From Anaerolineales bacterium UBA6055 (GTDB lineage Bacteria; Chloroflexota; Anaerolineae; Aggregatilineales; Phototrophicaceae), in NCBI GenBank assembly GCA_002428985.1, contig DIYL01000051.1, positions 1 through 64,000 on the forward strand: DNA of 64,000 nucleotides, read 5' to 3'. A program made the position numbers and the translations under genes. Each line of letters starts with the position of its first letter. Position 1 is the first letter of the stretch. Positions 61,004 through 64,000 of this stretch are shown here, in pieces. Below the pieces are notes generated by a model. The model was given only the letters and a program-made list of their open reading frames with translations. It did no database searches and was not told where the DNA came from.

Positions 61004-61942
61004 TTATAGACTAGATTTTGATTCTAAATTTGGTGTAACTAAACTCTGGAAATTAGTAGTCGCCATAACACACCCATCCTGACGAACAACCAATGCTTTT
61101 GTGCGCCACCGGCTTTGTAACCATGCAAGACCTTCGACACTCCCTTTGAGCATGACAGCTTTCGCAAATACCTCAGCTGTTGCAGCATGCGGGTGAATAA
61201 TCGTTACTGTTAAAATATCGGTCTCTGCTGGATACCCAGTATTTGGGTCAATAATATGGTGTCTGTTTGCACCATCCGCGGTTGTCCATTTTCGATAATC
61301 AATGCCGCTAGTAATTATCGTTGTGTTTTTAAGACTAAGAGTCATGAGGGCATTACCAGTAAACGGATCGTCAATCTCAATCTGCCAACCTAATTGGCCA
61401 GAAGGAGCACCTGACATTGTGATGTCCCCACCTATATTGACAAGACATGCTCCAACTTGCGCCAACTGTTTGGCAATCTGACCCGCGACCCACCCTTTTG
61501 CAATGCCACCAAGATCAACTGCACTTCCCACTGGTATATAGACTTCATTTGTAATCGGTCGCAGACCAATATCTTGCCATCTCTGGACTGAGTGGATATC
61601 AGTAACAACTGGATTATGGACATTCTCAAAGCTATCCCGGTATCCGTTAGCAATCATTTGATTTAGCACAAGTGGGTTGTATAATCCATCCGTACGACGC
61701 GCGCCATGCTTCGCATGTTTAATCATTTCGAACAGAATATCACTCACTTGTATCCATTCTCCTGCATGACGATTAAGATGGGACAGCTCACTTGATGAAC
61801 GAAAACGTGACAAAATAGATTCATACTGTTCCAACTGTGTTGGCAAATTTTTCATTAGTGCATCACCATCCATATCAGTCTCTAGTTGGACTTCGACCCG
61901 ACACCCCATAGCACGAAATTCGCTATAGTATGGCGAACTCAT
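61004..61942 (-). CDS. apbE: FAD:protein FMN transferase ApbE
   Basis: 312 residues. Transfers FMN from FAD to Thr/Ser of extracytosolic acceptor proteins. Motifs: EFRAMGCRVEVQLETD, LNRHAGEWIQVSD, VDLGGIAKGWVAG and INIGGDITMSG (ApbE DxGGIAKG and GG-D). No signal peptide is obvious, unlike many exported ApbE proteins, so location needs care. Starts in an ATGA overlap (61939-61942) with the upstream gene. Implies a flavinylated target, which is not recognisable in the window. Confidence 0.92.
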   Translation of the reverse strand: MSSPYYSEFRAMGCRVEVQLETDMDGDALMKNLPTQLEQYESILSRFRSSSELSHLNRHAGEWIQVSDILFEMIKHAKHGARRTDGLYNPLVLNQMIANGYRDSFENVHNPVVTDIHSVQRWQDIGLRPITNEVYIPVGSAVDLGGIAKGWVAGQIAKQLAQVGACLVNIGGDITMSGAPSGQLGWQIEIDDPFTGNALMTLSLKNTTIITSGIDYRKWTTADGANRHHIIDPNTGYPAETDILTVTIIHPHAATAEVFAKAVMLKGSVEGLAWLQSRWRTKALVVRQDGCVMATTNFQSLVTPNLESKSSL

Positions 61943-62484
61943 TTTGAAGACCCTGAACGTGACCTACCCCGGTTATTGTTCTGATTGTTGTTCTGTTGCG
62001 GCTGAATTTGTGGTTGAGGTGCCGGAGGTTGAATCTGTTGTACAGGCTGTTGAATAACAGTAGGTGTTTCAACAATTACAATTGGTTCTGGTGCTTGCAG
62101 TTCAATGGGGTTCGGTGGCAGAATCACACTTGTGGTATTGACAGTGGCGGTTTCTACCACAACATCAGAATCTACCGATGCACTCATACTATCTGATGAA
62201 GCATTACTGGCTCCAGCCTGACGAAAAATTGTGATGTTGGGCGCAATGTGTGCAATCGTAGGCTCTATATCACTTTGTATCTCATTCGTTGGTATAGCGG
62301 TTGGAAAAGGCATTAATGTAGGGATAGCAGTTAGTTCCATTGTGTCACTGTAAGCAGTGTCATCTTCAAACATTTGGTTATCGATTAGAGCTAAACTTTG
62401 TGCTCCCATGAGAGTAGCGAAAGTTGATGTGCCAGCCAACACACTGCGCACAAATAATTTACGCGACCGATCTAAATTCGACAT
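61939..62484 (-). CDS. Exported low-complexity protein preceding ApbE
   Basis: 181 residues. N-terminus MSNLDRSRKLFVRSVLAGTSTFATLMGAQSLA resembles a signal sequence, though no canonical RR pair. The rest is Pro/Val/Thr/Gln-rich (PNPIELQAPEPIVIVE) with a C-terminal QQNNNQNNNRGRSRSGSSK tail. QAGAS (middle) only weakly resembles the ApbE acceptor pattern [S/T]GA[S/T]. Heads the ApbE operon. Tail composition recalls the RG/N-rich tail of the anti-sigma protein at 19611. Function unknown. Confidence 0.65.
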   Translation of the reverse strand: MSNLDRSRKLFVRSVLAGTSTFATLMGAQSLALIDNQMFEDDTAYSDTMELTAIPTLMPFPTAIPTNEIQSDIEPTIAHIAPNITIFRQAGASNASSDSMSASVDSDVVVETATVNTTSVILPPNPIELQAPEPIVIVETPTVIQQPVQQIQPPAPQPQIQPQQNNNQNNNRGRSRSGSSK

Positions 62485-63090
62485 GATGTTCCTCCTAGAT
62501 ATGTCATCACTTGTCTTTACGGTACGCGATATTAAATTCCCTTGTCTAAACTAAGGCTCAAAACTAGCTTAAATGCAATTTAATGATTCCAAGGTTCGAC
62601 TTACAACTAGTCGGTAAAAGGCGAGTTCAATTATTTCTTAAGGCTAATTTTTATCTGAACTGAAGTTAGAGTAGCTTTCTCCTCTTGATAGAATTACTAG
62701 GTGGACAGTCACAAAAGGCAAATGTTAAATTCTTGATGGTTTGAATATGGTCTTCTCAGAAAATTTTTATAGTTTTCGTAAGTGTGTATAGAATTTTGGC
62801 GCAATATCTATTGTGACATTTTAATACCGCCAAGAAATCTTATTTTACTAGATCTCCTACCCACTCATACTGCGTCAAGAGACTACATTTAGAAAATCAA
62901 ACGTCTTATTAGCATAGTAGATTTTCACCTATCTGATCTACTATTATCGCTCCGTGTGATTGTTATTTTTGGTCAGGCTAGCTCAATCATCTAACAGAAT
63001 TTACAAGTCAAGCGGTGATGTTTTCTAAAGTATGTTATCCGAAAGACAACTTATTGACCAACATAGACAGAACACCATATTCATTGCTTC
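62485..63090. other. Intergenic stretch upstream of the riboswitch and the ApbE operon
   Basis: About 600 bases, no credible gene. Near 62567-62584 GCTTAAAT and ATTTAAT stand about 11 bp apart, resembling the CCTTAAAT repeats of the second two-component operon. They lie about 85 bases upstream of the start of the ApbE operon at 62484, so the same regulator might act here. The rest is AT-rich. Confidence 0.4.
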
Positions 63091-63118
63091 TTGAATCTGG
63101 TCATGTTAAACTCATAAT
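63091..63118 (+). promoter_or_regulatory. Promoter of the cobalamin riboswitch transcript
   Basis: TTGAAT (63091-63096), 16-base spacer, CATAAT (63113-63118). Places the transcript start at about 63125, just before the riboswitch core. Confidence 0.6.
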
Positions 63119-63124
63119 TAATTC

Positions 63125-63240
63125 AATACTTCGTCATACATAGGGGAAGTCCGGTGAAATTCTGGCACTGACGCGCAACGGTCATAGTCTGAACACCTGT
63201 CACAAGGTTTCAACCCACCTCTTCGCGTTTAAGAGGCTGA
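63125..63240 (+). promoter_or_regulatory. Cobalamin (B12) riboswitch, compact variant
   Basis: Conserved core in order: GGGGAAG (63143), CCGGTGAAATTCTGG (63151), CACTGACGCGCAACGGT (63166), B12-box-like AGTCTGAACACCTGTC (63186). The P13-like hairpin CCTCTT/AAGAGG (63218-63236) has loop CGCGTTT, complementary to the ACGCG of L5 (63171-63175), the kissing-loop interaction of this class. The short distance from promoter to core suits compact Cbl-II/env8-like forms. Sense is the plus strand. Regulates by sensing cobalamin; target discussed in findings. Confidence 0.88.
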
Positions 63241-63264
63241 ACTATAGCTGAATATTATTCTCCG

Positions 63265-63310
63265 AACCCCCAAAATAGGAATAGAAGCATGGTTTTTGGG
63301 GTTTACTTTC
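63265..63310 (+). terminator. Terminator hairpin in riboswitch expression platform
   Basis: AACCCC(C)AAAA (63265-63275) pairs with TTTT(T)GGGGTT (63293-63303) with one mismatch; the loop (63276-63292) contains AGGAATAGAAGC and an ATG. Followed by TACTTTCC. May also act on the minus strand for the ABC ATPase gene ending at 63365. Confidence 0.7.
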
Positions 63311-63364
63311 CAGTAACGAAAATGGGTTATCGTAGAGAACCCAATACCAAAATTTTCCAACCAA

Positions 63365-64000
63365 TTAGTTGATGAGCCGATCAAATATGATGTATAGTCT
63401 TCCGTTTTGTCGTTGTTCTACTTCAGCAACAACGCCATAAACATCTGCAATTGTAGATGGCGTAAGTACAGACCTCGGCGTACCTTCAGCGACAACTTTG
63501 CCTGAACGGAGCAAATATAAACGATCACAGTAACGCGCTGCGAGGTTAAGATCATGCAAGGCAGCAATAGTAGTAACCCCCAGCGACTTAACCAATTCGA
63601 GAATCTCGATTTGATAGCGGATGTCAAGATGGTTCGTTGGCTCATCAAGAATCAACACCCGTGCTTGCTGTGCCAATGCGCGAGCGACCAATACTCTCTG
63701 TTTTTCTCCACCTGACAAAGTATGGAAATTGCGCCGACTAAACGCCAACATGCCAACACGTCTAAGTGCATCCTCGATAATCTGATCATCTTCCACAGTA
63801 TCAGGATCAAACAGTCCTTTATGAGGAGTACGTCCCATCATCACAATTTCATCAACCATGAAATCAAAATCAGTTGGACGTTCTTGTGCAACAACGGCAG
63901 TATAACGTGCCATTTCTTTTGCAATCATTGACCAGACATCGCGCTCATTCAATGAGACCATACCAATTTGAGGTCGGTAAAAGCGGTAGATCAAGCGTAG
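63365..64000 (-). CDS. ABC transporter ATPase of the iron-siderophore/haem/B12 class, N-terminal end outside window
   Basis: The reading frame is open to base 64000 (LRLIYRFYRPQIG), so the Walker A region lies beyond the window. Visible: VVAQERPTDFDFMVDEIVMMGRTPHK (Q-loop region; the MMGRTPHK stretch is typical of FecE/BtuD/FhuC types), signature LSGGEKQRVLVARALAQ, Walker B VLILDEPTNHLD, switch AALHDLNLAARYCDRL. Likely imports cobalamin, haem or ferric siderophore. A cobalamin riboswitch lies just past its 3' end on the opposite strand. Confidence 0.9.
   Translation of the reverse strand, partial: LRLIYRFYRPQIGMVSLNERDVWSMIAKEMARYTAVVAQERPTDFDFMVDEIVMMGRTPHKGLFDPDTVEDDQIIEDALRRVGMLAFSRRNFHTLSGGEKQRVLVARALAQQARVLILDEPTNHLDIRYQIEILELVKSLGVTTIAALHDLNLAARYCDRLYLLRSGKVVAEGTPRSVLTPSTIADVYGVVAEVEQRQNGRLYIIFDRLIN

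Noticed and set aside
63289..63372. 27-codon ORF just after the cobalamin riboswitch
   Set aside because: Has AGGA in the terminator loop, but overlaps the convergent ABC gene and has no recognisable product; kept only as an alternative explanation of the riboswitch target.
1..64000. tRNA, rRNA and CRISPR arrays
   Set aside because: Read for clover-leaf-type T-loops (GTTCGA) and for regularly spaced direct repeats; none found. The repeats in znuA and in the poly-Asp tail are coding.

Overview
The window looks like a chromosomal segment of a moderately low-GC (roughly 40-45% by eye) free-living heterotrophic bacterium, most likely a Chloroflexota (Anaerolineae-like) lineage. Evidence: a paired DUF1501/DUF1800 Tat-exported module, several secreted proteins with bacterial SH3 domains and low-complexity tails, a fused sulfate adenylyltransferase/APS kinase, two peptide-type ABC importers, and a plant-NLR-like TIR/NB-ARC/WD40 protein. 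No rRNA, tRNA, CRISPR or phage genes were seen. The taxonomic call is inference.

Layout. 1-2568: 3' part of a Ca2+-type P-type ATPase. 2604-7730 (minus): an alkaline-phosphatase-fold hydrolase, Sat/APS kinase, and a nusB-tatA-tatC operon. 7931-10916 (plus): a promoter, a small peptide ORF, a run of tiny basic-protein genes (two clear paralogues, one relative, one shorter unrelated ORF), then an ABC-2 type exporter; I do not recognise this as a described system. 10920-12562: a YihY/BrkB membrane protein and a CsaA-like tRNA-binding protein. 12707-18541 (minus): peptide-type ABC importer 1. 19018-19610: a broken STAND-type NTPase remnant. 19611-24240 (minus): an operon of flavoprotein-like oxidoreductase, small membrane protein, TauE/SafE exporter, ECF sigma factor and membrane anti-sigma factor with an SH3 domain. 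24785-31576 (minus): two-component pair, TPR protein, DUF1800/DUF1501 Tat substrates, and a secreted protein. 31732-32470: a DUF5995 pseudogene. 32475-37339 (minus): a zinc regulon (Zur, ZnuA with a very large His/Asp/Glu-rich insert, ZnuC, ZnuB, COG0523 GTPase).

38413-45604 (minus): peptide-type ABC importer 2, including an overlooked 54-residue membrane protein, plus a LacI-family regulator. Divergent from lacI, 46026-51865 (plus) is a catabolic-looking operon: sulfatase-fold hydrolase, two paralogous Gfo/Idh/MocA dehydrogenases with a sulfotransferase-like gene between them, an SDR, and a TIM-barrel epimerase. Two near-palindromic LacI-type operators lie in the divergent intergenic region. 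51964-54870: the TIR-NB-ARC-WD40 gene, carrying a perfect 28-bp palindrome inside the reading frame. 55030-55752: Sfp-type phosphopantetheinyl transferase. 55800-56584: a decayed IS1-family element with terminal inverted repeats.

56827-58912 (plus): an OmpR-family two-component system with upstream direct repeats. 59000-62484 (minus): a module of signal-peptide protein, ApbE flavin transferase, SH3 protein with a poly-Asp tail, and a ferric-reductase-like haem membrane protein. 63091-63310 (plus): a promoter, a compact cobalamin riboswitch with a visible kissing-loop complementarity, and a terminator hairpin. No full-length gene follows on that strand; instead it points into the 3' end of a B12/Fe-siderophore-type ABC ATPase gene on the minus strand (63365-64000, running off the window).

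Links between modules: the Tat translocase would export the DUF1501/DUF1800 proteins. APS kinase makes the PAPS that the sulfotransferase-like protein would need. Intercistronic hairpins after znuA and after the second solute-binding-protein gene suggest that binding proteins are made in excess of their membrane partners.
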